This document shows, one piece after another, positions 24,923 through 37,169 of a DNA stretch of 64,000 nt. The DNA is from Vibrio sp. BS-M-Sm-2 (GTDB taxonomy: Bacteria; Pseudomonadota; Gammaproteobacteria; Enterobacterales; Vibrionaceae). The position numbers were made by a program, and so were the translations under genes. Within the stretch, counting starts at the first letter, position 1. Every line of letters starts with the position of its first letter. Where the stretch lies: NCBI RefSeq assembly GCF_041504345.1, contig NZ_CP167894.1, positions 1,364,001 through 1,428,000 on the forward strand. Reading direction: 5' to 3'. A model generated the notes under the pieces. That model was given only the letters and a program-made list of their open reading frames with translations. It was not told where the DNA came from and did no database searches.

Positions 24923-26383
24923 TTACGCGTTCTGCATATTATTAATGTCTAACTGTAACGATTCCAACTGCTTCGCCACTCGACCAACATCCCCTGCCCC
25001 CTGCGTTAAAACAAGGTCACCGCCTTGAATTACGTTGGCTAAAGTCGACGGCAGCGCGTTGATATCGGCAACAAAGATTGGATCTATCTTACCACGCCCG
25101 CGAATAGTTCGACTTAATGAACGTCCGTCTGCCCCTGCAATAGGTTTCTCACCTGCAGAATAAACATCTAACAGAATTAGGACATCAACCTGTTCAAGAA
25201 CGTTCGCGAAATCATCATACAGATCGCGAGTACGGCTATAACGGTGTGGTTGGAAGATCATCACAAGACGTTTATCAGTCCAGCCACTTCGTGCAGCTTG
25301 AATCGTCACATCAACTTCGGTTGGGTGATGACCGTAATCATCAACCAACATAGCAACGCCTTTACCTGTTTCGTACTCACCTAGGTGATCGAAACGGCGA
25401 CCAGTGCCTTCGGTTCCCGCCATCGCTTTTAGAATCGCTTCATCGCTGATGTCATCTTCTGTTGCAACAGCGATCGCCGCTGACGCATTCAGTGCATTGT
25501 GACGACCCGGAATATTTAATGTGATATCAAGGTTAGCTTTACCTTCACGTACCACCGTGAACTTACCTTGTTGACCTTCTTGTACGTAGTTCTCAATACG
25601 AATATCCGCATCTTCTGAGAAACCGTAAGTAATCACTTGGCGACTTACCTGAGGGATAAGCTCACGCACTACAGGATCATCAACACACATCACAGCCTGA
25701 CCGTAGAATGGCAGGTTGTGTAAGAAGTCAATAAACGTCTGCTTTAGCGTTTCAAAATCGCCACCGTAGGTATCCATATGATCCGCTTCGATGTTAGTTA
25801 CGATACTAACCATTGGTTGCAGATGTAAGAATGACGCATCACTCTCATCGGCTTCAGCGATAAGAATACGGCTTGAACCTAAACGTGCGTTAGTGCCTGC
25901 ACTTTTCACCAAACCACCGTTTACGAAGGTTGGATCTAGGCCTGCTTCCGAGTAAATCTGTGTCACTAGCGCAGTCGTGGTTGTCTTACCGTGCGTACCT
26001 GCCACAGCAATGCCGTGACGAAAACGCATCAGCTCAGCCAGCATTTCTGCACGACGAACGATAGGTGTACGCGCTTCACGAGCAGCAATAATTTCTGGAT
26101 TTTTTTCGTTGATAGCGGTTGAAACCACCACCACACTTGCGTCGGCAACGTTACTTGCTTGGTGACCGATATAAACGGTCGCGCCCTTGCTAACTAAACG
26201 ATCAGTCACTGGGTTTTGAGCAATATCAGAACCCGTGATCTGGTAGCCTTCATTTAGCAAAACTTCAGCAATCCCGCTCATTCCAGCACCACCAATACCA
26301 ATGAAGTGGATAGATTTAACACGGCGCATCTCTGGCACCATTGCACGGATTTGCGCTAAGTCTTGGGTATGTTCAATCGTCAT
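24923..26383 (-). CDS. murC: UDP-N-acetylmuramate--L-alanine ligase
   Basis: 486 residues. Adds the first amino acid of the peptidoglycan stem. N-terminal UDP-binding motif [22 protein letters not shown] loop [11 protein letters not shown], and the Mur ligase C-terminal domain with [11 protein letters not shown] and [15 protein letters not shown] at 26383 is chosen; a TTG codon one position earlier keeps the frame open. It lies 13 bp after murG. Confidence 0.97.
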   Translation of the reverse strand: MTIEHTQDLAQIRAMVPEMRRVKSIHFIGIGGAGMSGIAEVLLNEGYQITGSDIAQNPVTDRLVSKGATVYIGHQASNVADASVVVVSTAINEKNPEIIAAREARTPIVRRAEMLAELMRFRHGIAVAGTHGKTTTTALVTQIYSEAGLDPTFVNGGLVKSAGTNARLGSSRILIAEADESDASFLHLQPMVSIVTNIEADHMDTYGGDFETLKQTFIDFLHNLPFYGQAVMCVDDPVVRELIPQVSRQVITYGFSEDADIRIENYVQEGQQGKFTVVREGKANLDITLNIPGRHNALNASAAIAVATEDDISDEAILKAMAGTEGTGRRFDHLGEYETGKGVAMLVDDYGHHPTEVDVTIQAARSGWTDKRLVMIFQPHRYSRTRDLYDDFANVLEQVDVLILLDVYSAGEKPIAGADGRSLSRTIRGRGKIDPIFVADINALPSTLANVIQGGDLVLTQGAGDVGRVAKQLESLQLDINNMQNA

Positions 26384-26396
26384 CAATTCAATCTCA

Positions 26397-27457
26397 TTAT
26401 TTTGCTAAAGCTTTAATTGCTTCAGCGACGGTCACATCAGCATCAAGCTTGGCTGCTTGACGAGCTTTTGTTGCCATCATTTTTAATTCATTTCTATCAA
26501 GCTGAGCGATAGTGTTCGCTAGCTTATCAGCCGTCAATTGAGGCTGTTCAATCATTAACGCTGCTCCACATTCAACTAAGTGGTCGGCATTCAACGCTTG
26601 TTGTCTATCTCTATGCATAAACGGAACGAAAATAGAACCAACACCTGCTGCAGATACTTCTGATACGGTTAATGCCCCTGACCGACACACTAATAGATCT
26701 GCCCACTCATAAGCTTGCGCCACATCATCAATAAATTCAGTCACTTGAACATTATCTACAGAATGTGATTTGTATTGTTCAATCACTTGCTGTTGATTGT
26801 TTTTACCGGCTTGGTGTATCACAGTAAAACCAGCGCCTAACTGAGCCAATGTCAAAGGCAGTGTATCATTTAGGATTTTAGCGCCTTGGCTACCCCCCAT
26901 AACTAAGATGCGGATGTCACCATCACGCTCAGCCATGCGTTGATCGGGTTCAGTTAAGGCAACAACATCTTCGCGTACTGGGTTACCCACGACTTCTGCA
27001 GTAGGAAACGCACCCGGAAAAGCTTGGAAAACCTTTTTAGCAATCTTAGACAGCCATTGGTTGGTTAAACCTGCCACTGCATTTTGTTCATGCAGAACTA
27101 CTGGAATACCAGACAACCAAGCCGCGATACCACCGGGACCACTCACGTACCCCCCATGCCAAGCACCACATCAGGCTGCCATGCTTTAATGTGTTGTCTT
27201 GCTTGAAGTATGGCATTAATAATCTGGAACGGCGCTTTAATTAGCTTGCTAATGCCTTGACCACGAAGGCCTTTCACCTTGATGAAGTCGATCTCAATAC
27301 CATGCTTTGGCACCAAATCCGCTTCCATTCTGTCTGCAGTTCCTAACCAGCGAATTTCCCAGCCTTGTTGCTGAAGCTTTTTAGCTACCGCTAACCCTGG
27401 AAAAACGTGACCGCCAGTACCACCAGCCATCACTAAAAGTTTTTTGTTTTTTGTCAT
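26397..27457 (-). CDS. murG: UDP-GlcNAc:undecaprenyl-pyrophosphoryl-MurNAc-pentapeptide transferase, frameshifted
   Basis: Makes lipid II at the inner membrane face. As read, the gene is in two frames: residues 1-104 ([20 protein letters not shown] to VVLGMGG) from 27457, stopping at TGA 27143-27145, then the rest ([12 protein letters not shown] onward) in the -1 frame to 26397. Relatives read [11 protein letters not shown] here. One more G in the G6 run (C6 on plus at 27150-27155) restores exactly this and gives 353 residues, close to the E. coli 355. The codons G GGG GGT form a -1 slippery heptamer. Sequencing error is the simplest cause, since murG is essential. Both parts are otherwise well conserved. 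Confidence 0.93.
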
Positions 27458-27469
27458 CACGTTAGATTC

Positions 27470-28666
27470 TTATTCTACTAATTCGTTTTGATTATCGGCT
27501 TGTTCTTTTTGTTGTATCCGGCACTCGTGATCGATACGCAGCAACATAGAAACCGCCACCGACATCACGATAAGACTTGAACCACCATAACTGATCAACG
27601 GTAAGGTTAGACCTTTGGTCGGGACGATACCTGAAGCAGCACCCACATTAACAAGCGTCTGAAAAGCAAACCAAATGCCGATGCCAAATGCCAGGTAGCC
27701 ACTGAACACTTGGTCATTTTCAAAGGCCTTTTTACCAATAAGAATGGCTTTAAAAACCAAGCTAAAGATCAGCATCAACACCAAGGTTACGCCAACAAAA
27801 CCCAATTCTTCTGCCAACACAGCAAATACAAAATCGGTGTGCGCTTCGGGTAGGTATTCGAGCTTTTGAATTGAGTTACCAAGCCCTTGCCCCATCCAAT
27901 CACCACGGCCGAACGCCATCAATGACTGAGTTAACTGGTAACCACTACCGAAAGGGTCGTTCCAAGGTTCCCAGAATGAGGTAACACGTCGAACACGGTA
28001 AGGCTCTATAACAATCAAGCCGACGACTGCGGCAATACCCGCCACCATCAAGGCGATAAACTGTGAAAGCTTGGCACCAGCAATGAATAGCATGCCAAAC
28101 AAAGTAACTAGCATTACGACTACGGTACCTAAATCGGGCTGGCCCAATAGCAACACGGCAAAGGCGCCAAACACCATGATGGGTTTGGCAAAACCACCGA
28201 AGAAGGTTTTTCTCACTTCGTCCTGTTTACGAACCAAGTAGCCCGCCATAAAGATAAACAGCGATAACTTGGCTACCTCAGCAGGTTGTAAGTTAAATAA
28301 CCCTAATGGGATCCAACGCGATGCGCCGTTAACCGATTTACCGACGGCTAATACCACAATCAGCAAGAAAAAGGATAAGCCCAGTAGATACATACTGTAT
28401 TGAAACCAGCGCTGCATAGGGATTTGCAATATGACGCTGGAGACACCTAATGCCAACACAAGGAAGATGGCATGACGGAACATAAAGTGAAACGGCTGAT
28501 CGGTTAAACGAGCACTGATTGGGAACGAAGCCGACGTTACCATTACCAAACCCGTCAGCATCAGTCCAAGAGCAATCCATACCAATTGACGATCATAGAG
28601 CGCCTCTGGTGTGGCACGGTTAAGCCATTGCCAAATAGATTGATTGATCTCTTTCACTCTTTGCAC
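27470..28666 (-). CDS. ftsW: Probable peptidoglycan glycosyltransferase FtsW
   Basis: 398 residues, SEDS family, about ten membrane helices. Works with FtsI to polymerise lipid II at the septum. The family block [20 protein letters not shown] near the C-terminus and the central [20 protein letters not shown] are present. Start is GTG at 28666 (AGGA 10 bases upstream); a second GTG three codons on is possible. murD lies 22 bp upstream. Confidence 0.96.
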   Translation of the reverse strand: MQRVKEINQSIWQWLNRATPEALYDRQLVWIALGLMLTGLVMVTSASFPISARLTDQPFHFMFRHAIFLVLALGVSSVILQIPMQRWFQYSMYLLGLSFFLLIVVLAVGKSVNGASRWIPLGLFNLQPAEVAKLSLFIFMAGYLVRKQDEVRKTFFGGFAKPIMVFGAFAVLLLGQPDLGTVVVMLVTLFGMLFIAGAKLSQFIALMVAGIAAVVGLIVIEPYRVRRVTSFWEPWNDPFGSGYQLTQSLMAFGRGDWMGQGLGNSIQKLEYLPEAHTDFVFAVLAEELGFVGVTLVLMLIFSLVFKAILIGKKAFENDQVFSGYLAFGIGIWFAFQTLVNVGAASGIVPTKGLTLPLISYGGSSLIVMSVAVSMLLRIDHECRIQQKEQADNQNELVE

Positions 28667-28688
28667 TGAATATTAGTCCTTCAACACG

Positions 28689-30005
28689 TTAGGCATACTC
28701 ATGAGCAAGTTCAGTGAACGCATCACCTCTTGCCATGAAGTTATTAAATTGATCGAAGCTTGCGCACGCAGGAGACAGCATCACCATATCCCCAGCCACA
28801 AGCTGTGGTGAGATGGATTCGATTATCTGCTGCATGGTATCGAACTTTTGTGCAGATGGGTGTAGAGGCATGAATTGATCGGCATCTTCACCAAAACAAC
28901 ACAGTTGAACGCGTACTAGTTGCGACAACACAGGCTTAAGCTCACTGAAGTCGGCACCTTTACCAACCCCGCCAACCAGAAGATACAAAGTACCTTGGCA
29001 CTCTAAGCCCGACAGAGCCGCTAATGTACTGGCTACGTTGGTCGCTTTTGAGTCGTTAACCCATTTAATTTCGTGTTTGTCAGCCACTACTTGGCAACGA
29101 TGCGTTAAACCATTATAGGCTTTCAGGGCTTCAAGGCTTTTTCTGTAATCGATACCGACTTGTTTAAGCAGTGCTAGCGAGACTAACGCATTTGCCACAT
29201 TGTGACGTCCAACCAATGTTAAATCTTGGGTAGAAAGTACAGGTCTACCGTTGTCCATTAGCCATTCGGTACCATCAACTGTCGCGACACCAAACTCTTG
29301 GTCGTCGAGCCCGAATGTTACTAATGACATGCTGTGGTCTGGATACGTCTCTTTATCGTCGCGGTTTACAATCGCATATTGAGCATTGTTAAAGATTCTT
29401 AGCTTGGCATCGCGGTAGTCGGCCATGCCTTGATAACGATCCATATGATCTTCAGACAGGTTCAGAAATGCTGCTGCTGCTAAGTTTAGGCTTGATGTTG
29501 TCTCTAACTGAAAACTTGAAAGCTCAAGAACATATAAATCAGCATTAAGCTCTAAAAGTTCTAAGGCAGGGATACCAATATTGCCACCCACACCGACATT
29601 CAAACCCGCAGCCTTTGCAAGTACACCAGTAAGGTCGGTCACGGTGCTCTTGCCATTAGAACCTGTTATTGCCACGACGGGTTTGTCTACCGCCCAGCCA
29701 AACAGTTCAATATCGCCAACAACCGGAGTTCCCGCTTGAATAACATCTTGTATTTCAGGGGTCGCTAAGGCGATACCTGGGTTAGCAACTACCAAATCAG
29801 CTTCCGCTAACCATTGGCTATTCCAACTACCAGAATGTAGCTCTACCGACTCAGGTAAAGATTCCTTTCCTGGTGGTAGTTCTCGAGTATCAATCACCTT
29901 CACATGAGTATGAGGCTGATATTTTACGAGATGTTTAACGACAGAGAGCCCGGTAATACCGAGCCCCACAACCACTACATTTTGAATATTTTGCCAACGT
30001 TCCAT
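28689..30005 (-). CDS. murD: UDP-N-acetylmuramoylalanine--D-glutamate ligase
   Basis: 438 residues, family length. Adds D-glutamate to UDP-MurNAc-L-Ala. N-terminal [19 protein letters not shown] loop [13 protein letters not shown], central LSEDHMDRY, and the Mur ligase C-terminal block with [15 protein letters not shown] and [14 protein letters not shown] at 30005. The 57-bp gap to mraY contains a weak hairpin (GCTCTT/AAGAGC, 30017-30038). Confidence 0.97.
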   Translation of the reverse strand: MERWQNIQNVVVVGLGITGLSVVKHLVKYQPHTHVKVIDTRELPPGKESLPESVELHSGSWNSQWLAEADLVVANPGIALATPEIQDVIQAGTPVVGDIELFGWAVDKPVVAITGSNGKSTVTDLTGVLAKAAGLNVGVGGNIGIPALELLELNADLYVLELSSFQLETTSSLNLAAAAFLNLSEDHMDRYQGMADYRDAKLRIFNNAQYAIVNRDDKETYPDHSMSLVTFGLDDQEFGVATVDGTEWLMDNGRPVLSTQDLTLVGRHNVANALVSLALLKQVGIDYRKSLEALKAYNGLTHRCQVVADKHEIKWVNDSKATNVASTLAALSGLECQGTLYLLVGGVGKGADFSELKPVLSQLVRVQLCCFGEDADQFMPLHPSAQKFDTMQQIIESISPQLVAGDMVMLSPACASFDQFNNFMARGDAFTELAHEYA

Positions 30006-30062
30006 TTAAACAAGATGCTCTTAATAGTTTTAAAGAGCCCCAACTCAGAGGCTCACACAGGA

Positions 30063-31145
30063 TTAACGAACTTTCAGTGTCGCTAGACCAACCAGTACTA
30101 ATACCATTGAGATGATCCAAAAGCGCACGATTACACGCGGCTCTGGCCAACCTTTAAGTTCATAGTGGTGATGAATCGGTGCCATGCGGAAAATACGTTG
30201 ACCACGCAATTTGTAAGAGCCCACCTGCAGAATCACTGACAGAGTCTCCATTACAAACACACCGCCCATAATAACCAGTACCAACTCTTGGCGAACTAAC
30301 ACAGCAATCACACCCAATGCACCACCAAGCGCTAGCGAACCAACATCGCCCATGAATACTTGTGCTGGGTAGGTGTTGAACCATAGGAAACCAAGTCCAG
30401 CACCGACTATGGCAGTACATACAACCACAAGCTCAGAAGTGTATGGGATGTATGGAATGTGTAGATATGCTGCGAAGTTAACGTTACCTGTCGCCCAAGC
30501 AATCACAGCAAAACCAGCAGCAACCATAACCGTTGGCATAATCGCCAAGCCATCTAGGCCGTCTGTTAGGTTCACCGCGTTACTGGTACCCACAATAACA
30601 AAATAAGTCAGTACGATGTACAATAAACCTAATTGTGGCATCACATCTTTAAAGAAAGGAACAACCAATTGGGTTGCCGCAGTATCGTGCCCGTGAGCAT
30701 ACAGCGCAAACGCCACAACCAGTGCAATAGCCGATTGCCAGAAGTATTTCCAACGCGCAATCAAGCCATCTGTGTTTTTACGAACCACTTTACGGTAGTC
30801 ATCAACAAAGCCAACCGCACCGTAACCGCCAAGGACAACCAATACAGCCCAAACGTAAGGGTTAGAAAGATCAGCCCACATTAATACCGTAATAATGATG
30901 GCAGCTAGGATCATCACGCCACCCATGGTAGGTGTGCCACGTTTGCTAAAGTGAGATTCAGGGCCGTCGTTACGAACAACTTGGCCAATTTGTAGCATTT
31001 GCAGACGCTCGATTAAACGAGGTCCCATCCACAGCGACAGGCATAAAGCCGTCAAAATACTCGCGATTGCACGAAACGATAGGTATTCGAACAAACGGAA
31101 AAAAGAAAAGTGTGGCTGTAGTAGCTCTGCAAGCCAAATTATCAT
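30063..31145 (-). CDS. mraY: Phospho-N-acetylmuramoyl-pentapeptide-transferase
   Basis: 360 residues, ten predicted membrane helices. Moves the MurNAc-pentapeptide to undecaprenyl phosphate to give lipid I. Catalytic aspartates lie in [10 protein letters not shown] and [27 protein letters not shown] and the loop [15 protein letters not shown] are also diagnostic. The start overlaps the murF stop by 4 bp (ATGA), a sign of coupled translation. Confidence 0.98.
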   Translation of the reverse strand: MIIWLAELLQPHFSFFRLFEYLSFRAIASILTALCLSLWMGPRLIERLQMLQIGQVVRNDGPESHFSKRGTPTMGGVMILAAIIITVLMWADLSNPYVWAVLVVLGGYGAVGFVDDYRKVVRKNTDGLIARWKYFWQSAIALVVAFALYAHGHDTAATQLVVPFFKDVMPQLGLLYIVLTYFVIVGTSNAVNLTDGLDGLAIMPTVMVAAGFAVIAWATGNVNFAAYLHIPYIPYTSELVVVCTAIVGAGLGFLWFNTYPAQVFMGDVGSLALGGALGVIAVLVRQELVLVIMGGVFVMETLSVILQVGSYKLRGQRIFRMAPIHHHYELKGWPEPRVIVRFWIISMVLVLVGLATLKVR

Positions 31146-32515
31146 GAAAAGTTCTCCTTTAAAGCAGCGGCTATTTTACTCATTCCTGCACTATTAGCGC
31201 CTTTTACCAACAAGGTATGCGACGCGTTTTCTGGCAAGCTTAAGTGCTGCTCTATGTGCGCGAACATCGCTTGATGCGTTGCAAAGTGGGTACCATTACA
31301 GACCTCACTAATCACCTTGGTATCATCACCGTAAGTGAGTACATGCTCAAAAGCGAATGGGGCAGCATATTCACCGACTTGACGGTGAAGTGCAAGGCTT
31401 TCGTCGCCTAATTCAGCCATATTGCCTAAAATCAACCAACGTTGACCTTTGAAGCTCGACAGCAGTTTAGCTGCCGACTTCATCGCAGGTACGCTGGCGT
31501 TGTAACTGTCATCTATCAGCTTGATATTCTGACTTAATTGTTGAACCTCAACTCGTCCTTTGACAGAGATAAGATTTGCTAAACCATTTTTCACTTCATC
31601 TAGCGTAGCGCCAAATTGGATGCTCAACGCCGCTGCTGCTAATGCATTCGCTACGTTATGTTGACCGATAATACCGAGCTCAACCGGTATAGCGCCTTGC
31701 GGAGTTTGCATCTCAAAGCAGGCTTCACCCTGCTCATTAATACCAATGTTCTTAGCAAAGTAATCTGCATTGCTGTCGCTTTCTGAAAATGTCAGTACCG
31801 TTTTATCGGCAAGTACTTCATTCCAAAAGTCACCACCGTTGCTATCTAAATTAACAATAGCAGCATCACCGACAGCAAGCCCTTGAAAAATTTCACCTTT
31901 CGCTTTTTTAACACCATCAATTGAGCCAAAGCCCTCTAGATGCGCGGCTGCGACGTTATTAACTAAGGCCACCTGTGGTTTCACAAGTTGCGTAGTATAG
32001 GCGATTTCACCAATATGGTTCGCACCCAGTTCTATCACGGCATAGTCGTCATTTGGTTCACTGCGCAGTAAGGTTAGTGGTACTCCAATATCATTATTGA
32101 AGTTACCCGCCGTATACAGCACCTTGCCACGTTGTTGCAGAATGCTCGCCACCATCTCTTTGACGGTCGTTTTGCCACAGCTACCGGTAATGGCCATAGT
32201 TGGAACGTTACATTGTTTGTGGACCCAAGCACTTAGCTGACCTAAAGCAAGTTTAGTGTCTTCAACAACAACTTGAGTAATATTTAGGTCAAGTTTTCGT
32301 TCGACTAACAACGCACTCGCATTCGCCTCAACCGCTTGATGACAAAAGTCATGCGCATCAAAGCGTTCTCCAACAAGAGCGACAAACAATGCGCCTTCTT
32401 CAACGGTGCGAGTGTCGGTAGAAACGGCATTAATTACGGCATTGTTTGAGTTGCTAGACTCAATCAACTCACCGCTGACCGCAGAACAAATCTGTTCGAG
32501 TGATACATCAATCAT
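31142..32515 (-). CDS. murF: UDP-N-acetylmuramoyl-tripeptide--D-alanyl-D-alanine ligase
   Basis: 457 residues. Adds D-Ala-D-Ala to the UDP-MurNAc tripeptide. ATP loop [12 protein letters not shown] near residue 112, [11 protein letters not shown], and the Mur ligase C-terminal region with [14 protein letters not shown]. Start ATG at 32515 overlaps the murE stop by one base (TAATG), and its own stop overlaps mraY, so the three genes are tightly linked. Confidence 0.97.
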   Translation of the reverse strand: MIDVSLEQICSAVSGELIESSNSNNAVINAVSTDTRTVEEGALFVALVGERFDAHDFCHQAVEANASALLVERKLDLNITQVVVEDTKLALGQLSAWVHKQCNVPTMAITGSCGKTTVKEMVASILQQRGKVLYTAGNFNNDIGVPLTLLRSEPNDDYAVIELGANHIGEIAYTTQLVKPQVALVNNVAAAHLEGFGSIDGVKKAKGEIFQGLAVGDAAIVNLDSNGGDFWNEVLADKTVLTFSESDSNADYFAKNIGINEQGEACFEMQTPQGAIPVELGIIGQHNVANALAAAALSIQFGATLDEVKNGLANLISVKGRVEVQQLSQNIKLIDDSYNASVPAMKSAAKLLSSFKGQRWLILGNMAELGDESLALHRQVGEYAAPFAFEHVLTYGDDTKVISEVCNGTHFATHQAMFAHIEQHLSLPENASHTLLVKGANSAGMSKIAAALKENFS

Positions 32516-33999
32516 TATGAAATACCTAAAAGTTGAAGCGCAGACTCTCGGTCTGAGTAATGTACCGTTTTGTCTTTCAATACTTGGTAATCCTCATGGC
32601 CTTTACCAGCCAAAAGAATAATGTCATTGCTGTCTGCCTGTTCAAGCGCGAACTTAACCGCTTGGTAGCGATCGTGTTCCACAAATGCAGATTCAGGTTT
32701 GCTTAAGCCTGACAACATGTCTTGGACAATCAAGGCAGGAGCTTCGCTACGAGGGTTGTCATCTGAAATAATGATTTTATCGGCGAACTGCTCTGCGGTC
32801 GCAGCCATCATAGGGCGTTTACCAGTGTCACGGTCACCGCCGCAGCCAAAGATAGCCCACAGTTTTCCAGAACAATGAACACGCAATGCTGCTAATGCTT
32901 TTTCTAAAGCGTCTGGCGTGTGCGCGTAATCGACAACCACTTTTGCTTTGCTCGGCACTTGGAACAGTTCCATACGACCAATCACAGGTTGTAGCTGAGG
33001 CGCAGTGTCGACCAAGGTTTGCTTATCGATACCTAATGACAGCAAGGTCGTAAAGGCAACCAATACGTTTGATGCGTTGAACTGACCAATCAGTGGAACC
33101 GAAAGATCGCCTTGTCCCCAACTACCATCAAAAGAGAGCTTAATCCCAGTTTCTGCATAGGCAACATCAGATGCCCATACCGACTGTTGGTAGCCCGTTA
33201 ATGGAAGTAATGAAACAGCAATCGCACTCGATAAATCTGTCATCCAAGCTTTACCTACTTCGTCATCAACGTTTATGACAGCGTGATTGCATTTGTGCAC
33301 AGTAAACAGGCTCTTCTTAGCCAAAGCGTACTCTTCCATCGTGCCATGGTAATCAAGATGATCACGGCTCAAATTCGTGAATACACCTACTTCGAAGTCC
33401 AAGGCTTTAACTCGACCTTGCACCAAACCATGAGAAGATATTTCCATTGCTGTATAAACGGCGTTTTCTTCAGCCAACTCACTCAGTGTGCGTTGTATTT
33501 CGATGGCACTGCCGGTGGTATTCGCCGCCGTTTTAAGGTTACCTAGAAAACCGTTACCCGTGGTGCCCATTACTGCCGAACGTTGGCCGACTAAATCAAG
33601 CCACTGAGCAATCAATTGGGTGATGGTAGTTTTGCCATTGGTGCCGGTAACACCAATCAACTTAGTCGCTTGAGACGAGTAAACACGGCCGGCCAACTCA
33701 GATAACACCAAGTTAAGGTCTTTAATGTAAATGACCGGAACAGTACCCAACCACTCAATCAGACCATGGGGCTTTTCAGCATCGGCCTGTGCAATAACAG
33801 CATGAGCTCCCTGTGTGACCGCTCTGTCAATGAAACGACGGCCATCGACAGCATGTCCGACTACGGCAACAAAAATATCACCGTCCTTGATCGCACGGCT
33901 ATCCAACTCCAACTGCTCAACAGCAATCGCATCTAGCTCAGAAGAACCGAAGTCTCCCCAAGGAGAAAGTAAAGATGACAGCGTGAGGCTATTACTCAT
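32515..33999 (-). CDS. murE: UDP-N-acetylmuramoyl-L-alanyl-D-glutamate--2,6-diaminopimelate ligase
   Basis: 494 residues. Adds meso-diaminopimelate as third stem residue. ATP loop GTNGKT at 119-124 and the DNPR motif ([10 protein letters not shown]), which marks diaminopimelate rather than lysine specificity. The substrate comes from the pathway of dapB in this window. 18 bp separate it from ftsI. Confidence 0.97.
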   Translation of the reverse strand: MSNSLTLSSLLSPWGDFGSSELDAIAVEQLELDSRAIKDGDIFVAVVGHAVDGRRFIDRAVTQGAHAVIAQADAEKPHGLIEWLGTVPVIYIKDLNLVLSELAGRVYSSQATKLIGVTGTNGKTTITQLIAQWLDLVGQRSAVMGTTGNGFLGNLKTAANTTGSAIEIQRTLSELAEENAVYTAMEISSHGLVQGRVKALDFEVGVFTNLSRDHLDYHGTMEEYALAKKSLFTVHKCNHAVINVDDEVGKAWMTDLSSAIAVSLLPLTGYQQSVWASDVAYAETGIKLSFDGSWGQGDLSVPLIGQFNASNVLVAFTTLLSLGIDKQTLVDTAPQLQPVIGRMELFQVPSKAKVVVDYAHTPDALEKALAALRVHCSGKLWAIFGCGGDRDTGKRPMMAATAEQFADKIIISDDNPRSEAPALIVQDMLSGLSKPESAFVEHDRYQAVKFALEQADSNDIILLAGKGHEDYQVLKDKTVHYSDRESALQLLGIS

Positions 34000-34017
34000 A
34001 TTGAATCCTGATTGGCT

Positions 34018-35775
34018 CTATTCTTGAAATTTGTTTTCATCAGCAGGGACATTAAGTATTTGCAGTGCACCCTTCATGATTTCAGAAAAAACGGGGGCTG
34101 CGACTGAACCGCCATAGTAAAGGTCACCTTGAGGCTCGTTAACCACAACAACCAGCGCCACTCTAGGGTCACTGACTGGGGCAAAGCCAGATGTAATAGC
34201 GATATATTCATCGCTGTACCCACCAGCTTCTGCTTTACGAGATGTACCTGTTTTTGCTGCTACTCGGTAACCCGGCACAGCAGCTCTCGTTGCCGTACCA
34301 CCCTTTTGAGTTACCCCTTCTAGCATTTGCAGAACCAGCTCAGCGTTCTCACGCTTGATGATCTGCTTAGAGAAATCTTGGTCGTTACTTTTGATGATGT
34401 GAATTGGTTCATACATACCTTTGTTAGCTAACGTTGCGTAAGCATGAGCCAATTGAAGTGGCGTAACTGCTAATCCATAACCAAATGCCAAGGTAGCGAT
34501 TTCAAACTTAGACCAGCGACGACGGTTCGGGAAAATACCCGCTGTTTCCCCCACCAGGTTCAACCCTGACATCTCACCTAAACCGACAGAGCTGTACATC
34601 CCAAGCAAGGCTTCAAGTGGCATATCAAGCGCTAACTTCGCTACACCGATATTACTCGATTTTTTGAGGATCAACGCTAAATCAGCTTTGCCGACTTTCG
34701 ACGTATCACGTACGCGACTGCCACCAATCTGCATGATACCATTACCTGTATCAATGATGGTTTCCGCGTCTGCCGTCCCATTCTCCAGTGCAGCTAACAC
34801 CACGAAAGGTTTTACTGTCGAACCAGGCTCCATGGCATCAGTGAGCACGCGGTTTCGCATCTTAAAGCTTTGTAAGTCAGAGCGGTTGTTCGGGTTGTAA
34901 GACGGTGCATTGACCATGGCTAACACTGCGCCCGTCTTCACATCGAGTAACACTGCAGAGCCCGAAGTCGCCTTATGATCGGCTACAGCTTGCTTGATCG
35001 CTCGATAAGCTATCGCTTGTAATCGTTGATCGATTGTGAGCTCGAGTGGCTTACCTTCTTCACGCTCTTCTAAAGCAATGTTTTCAACAACGCGTCCATA
35101 GCGGTCTTTACGAATCGTTCGCTTACCCGCCTCGCCCGTAAGCCATTTGTCGTAGCTGCGCTCAACACCTTCTAGGCCGTGCCCATCAATCCCGGTAACG
35201 CCGATAAGGTGCGCGCTGACTTCGCCTGCAGGGTAGTAACGTCGAGATTCAGCTTTCAGACCAATACCCACTAGCTTCAGATCGCGAATATATTTAGCCA
35301 TCGCAGGGCTAACTTGTCTTTGCAGGTAAATAAATCGACGGGATTTGTTGCTAGAGATCTTGTCGATCATTGATTGTCGTTCTAACCCAAGCACATCAGC
35401 TAGCGCATACCAACGATCAATGTTGGCCATGCCGTTTTTGTCAAAAATCGTTTTTGGATCAGCCCATACCGCCTCAACTGGAACACTCACAGCAAGCGGC
35501 TCGCCATTGCGGTCTGAAATAATACCGCGAGCAGAAGGAATGGCCTTAACACGTACTGAACGAAGGTCGCCCTGACGAATTAAGTTATCTGGTTCAATAA
35601 TTTGAATGTAAGCCACACGGCCAACCAGTGCAGCAAAGGCAAGAAACACGAAAGCAATAACGACGTTAAAACGCCATTTAATAAGAATTGGATCCGAATC
35701 CTTTTCGCTCTTCACACGCTCTTTCGTTGATTTCTTAACGGTTTTCGCGGGTGCTTTTTCCTTTTTACCGGTCAT
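34018..35775 (-). CDS. ftsI: Peptidoglycan D,D-transpeptidase FtsI (PBP3)
   Basis: 585 residues. Septal transpeptidase, target of many beta-lactams. A Lys-rich cytoplasmic tail, one membrane helix at about 36-58, the pedestal domain, and the transpeptidase with catalytic Ser319 in STVK (319-322), SSN at 373-375 and KTG at 508-510. The start overlaps the ftsL stop by 4 bp. It pairs with FtsW, also encoded in this cluster. Confidence 0.98.
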   Translation of the reverse strand: MTGKKEKAPAKTVKKSTKERVKSEKDSDPILIKWRFNVVIAFVFLAFAALVGRVAYIQIIEPDNLIRQGDLRSVRVKAIPSARGIISDRNGEPLAVSVPVEAVWADPKTIFDKNGMANIDRWYALADVLGLERQSMIDKISSNKSRRFIYLQRQVSPAMAKYIRDLKLVGIGLKAESRRYYPAGEVSAHLIGVTGIDGHGLEGVERSYDKWLTGEAGKRTIRKDRYGRVVENIALEEREEGKPLELTIDQRLQAIAYRAIKQAVADHKATSGSAVLLDVKTGAVLAMVNAPSYNPNNRSDLQSFKMRNRVLTDAMEPGSTVKPFVVLAALENGTADAETIIDTGNGIMQIGGSRVRDTSKVGKADLALILKKSSNIGVAKLALDMPLEALLGMYSSVGLGEMSGLNLVGETAGIFPNRRRWSKFEIATLAFGYGLAVTPLQLAHAYATLANKGMYEPIHIIKSNDQDFSKQIIKRENAELVLQMLEGVTQKGGTATRAAVPGYRVAAKTGTSRKAEAGGYSDEYIAITSGFAPVSDPRVALVVVVNEPQGDLYYGGSVAAPVFSEIMKGALQILNVPADENKFQE

Positions 35776-36089
35776 TTCAGTGTGATCACAACTTCTTTGT
35801 CAGAGTCTGGACGTTTCATGTCTAGCTCTCTTTTTGCCGATGCTTGAACGCGACTGTGTTCAGCCAGAGCCGTCTCTTCAAGCATTAAATTTCGCCACTC
35901 ATCATCAAGCTGTTCTCGCTCCACCAATGCCATGTCTTTTTGAGTGATCGCCTGACGTGACATATGTGTCGTAAGAACGACCCCCATCGCACTTGCAAAG
36001 ATACAGATAAGAAGCATCAATGGGATCTTACCCACGGAGATCAAATCAAAAAATATTATCTTGGCTAAGTTAGGTTTGGAGGTCTTCAT
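35772..36089 (-). CDS. ftsL: Cell division protein FtsL
   Basis: 105 residues. Bitopic protein of the FtsQLB complex. A short cytoplasmic tail, one membrane helix (about 20-40), then a periplasmic coiled coil (roughly 48-95). Sequence similarity in this family is low; placement between rsmH and ftsI, length and architecture make the call. 3 bp from rsmH, 4 bp overlap with ftsI. Confidence 0.95.
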   Translation of the reverse strand: MKTSKPNLAKIIFFDLISVGKIPLMLLICIFASAMGVVLTTHMSRQAITQKDMALVEREQLDDEWRNLMLEETALAEHSRVQASAKRELDMKRPDSDKEVVITLK

Positions 36090-36092
36090 TGA

Positions 36093-37043
36093 CTATAGCT
36101 TTTCTGCGATTCGTAATACTGAGCTACGTGAACGAGTATTCTCATCCACTTCGCCTTTTGATGGTTTAATCGCTTTACCAACAGGCTTAAGATCAGCACT
36201 GCCTAGCGCTTTGATCTGCTCTTCTGTTAGTGGCAAGCCATGTGGTACTTGCGGGCCTTGGCTCTCTTTACGGATAAAGCGCTTCACCATGCGGTCTTCA
36301 AGTGAATGGAAGCTGATAACAGATAAACGACCTTCTGGAGCAAGAATACTTGCAGCACCTTTCAGTGCCGTGTCGATCTCTTCAAGCTCGCTGTTGATGT
36401 ATATACGGAATGCTTGGAAAGCACGTGTCGCTGGGTGCTTTTTCTCTTTAAAGCTTTTTGGTGCTACATCTGAGATAAGCTTAGCCAACTGGCCAGTGCG
36501 CGTTAGCGGTTCGTTCTCTTCATTCTCTTGATAAGCAATGATGCCTTTCGCGATACGGCGAGCGTGTTTGTCTTCACCAAACTCACGGATAACCCATGTG
36601 ATGTCATCAAGGTCAGCTTCAACTAACCACTGAGATACAGGAATGCCAGTTGTTGGATCCATACGCATATCAAGCGGGCCGTCTTTCATGAAGCTAAAGC
36701 CACGCTCTGCGTCATCCAACTGTGGTGAAGAAACACCTAAATCCAGTAATACGCCATCCACTTGACCGACTAAGTCGTAACGCTCTGCATATTCAGCCAT
36801 ACCTGAGAATGGGCCATGAATAATCGTAAAACGAGGGTCATCAATCTTTTGTGCTTCTGCAATCGCTTGTGGATCGCGGTCGATACTAAAGAGTCGTCCA
36901 TTCTCGCCCAGTTTAGACAGGATTGTACGGCTGTGACCACCACGACCAAAAGTACCATCGATGTAGGTACCGTCAGGTTTGATCGCAAGTCCGTCAATAG
37001 ATTCGTTAAGCAATACTGAAATATGTTTGAATGCTTCTGTCAT
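36093..37043 (-). CDS. rsmH: 16S rRNA (cytosine(1402)-N(4))-methyltransferase
   Basis: 316 residues. Methylates N4 of C1402 in the ribosomal P site. SAM-binding motif [14 protein letters not shown] near residue 29, [20 protein letters not shown], and [15 protein letters not shown]. The same nucleotide is 2'-O-methylated by RsmI, encoded 0.8 kb upstream. It is the first gene of the dcw cluster here: no mraZ frame exists between it and rnpB. Confidence 0.97.
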   Translation of the reverse strand: MTEAFKHISVLLNESIDGLAIKPDGTYIDGTFGRGGHSRTILSKLGENGRLFSIDRDPQAIAEAQKIDDPRFTIIHGPFSGMAEYAERYDLVGQVDGVLLDLGVSSPQLDDAERGFSFMKDGPLDMRMDPTTGIPVSQWLVEADLDDITWVIREFGEDKHARRIAKGIIAYQENEENEPLTRTGQLAKLISDVAPKSFKEKKHPATRAFQAFRIYINSELEEIDTALKGAASILAPEGRLSVISFHSLEDRMVKRFIRKESQGPQVPHGLPLTEEQIKALGSADLKPVGKAIKPSKGEVDENTRSRSSVLRIAEKL

Positions 37044-37140
37044 AGTCTTCTCAGTGAGTGGATTGAGCCATTAGTTCGGCAATAATTTGTTCTATTAACG
37101 TTTTAGTGTACTGATTTCACGCTGTATCTCCACCATATTG

Positions 37141-37169
37141 TGTATAGGCTTTGGGAATTTTTGACCCAA
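37141..37169 (-). promoter_or_regulatory. Candidate main promoter of the dcw cluster
   Basis: TTGGGT, 17 bp, TATACA on the minus strand, about 100 bp before rsmH. The -35 is one half of an inverted repeat TTGGG (37151-37155) / CCCAA (37165-37169), which could be an operator. TGGG is the core of MraZ sites in E. coli, but no mraZ is seen here. Confidence 0.5.

Noticed and set aside
27143..27460. Two separate genes in place of murG
   Set aside because: The two halves join precisely in the middle of one conserved block ([11 protein letters not shown]); they are one gene.
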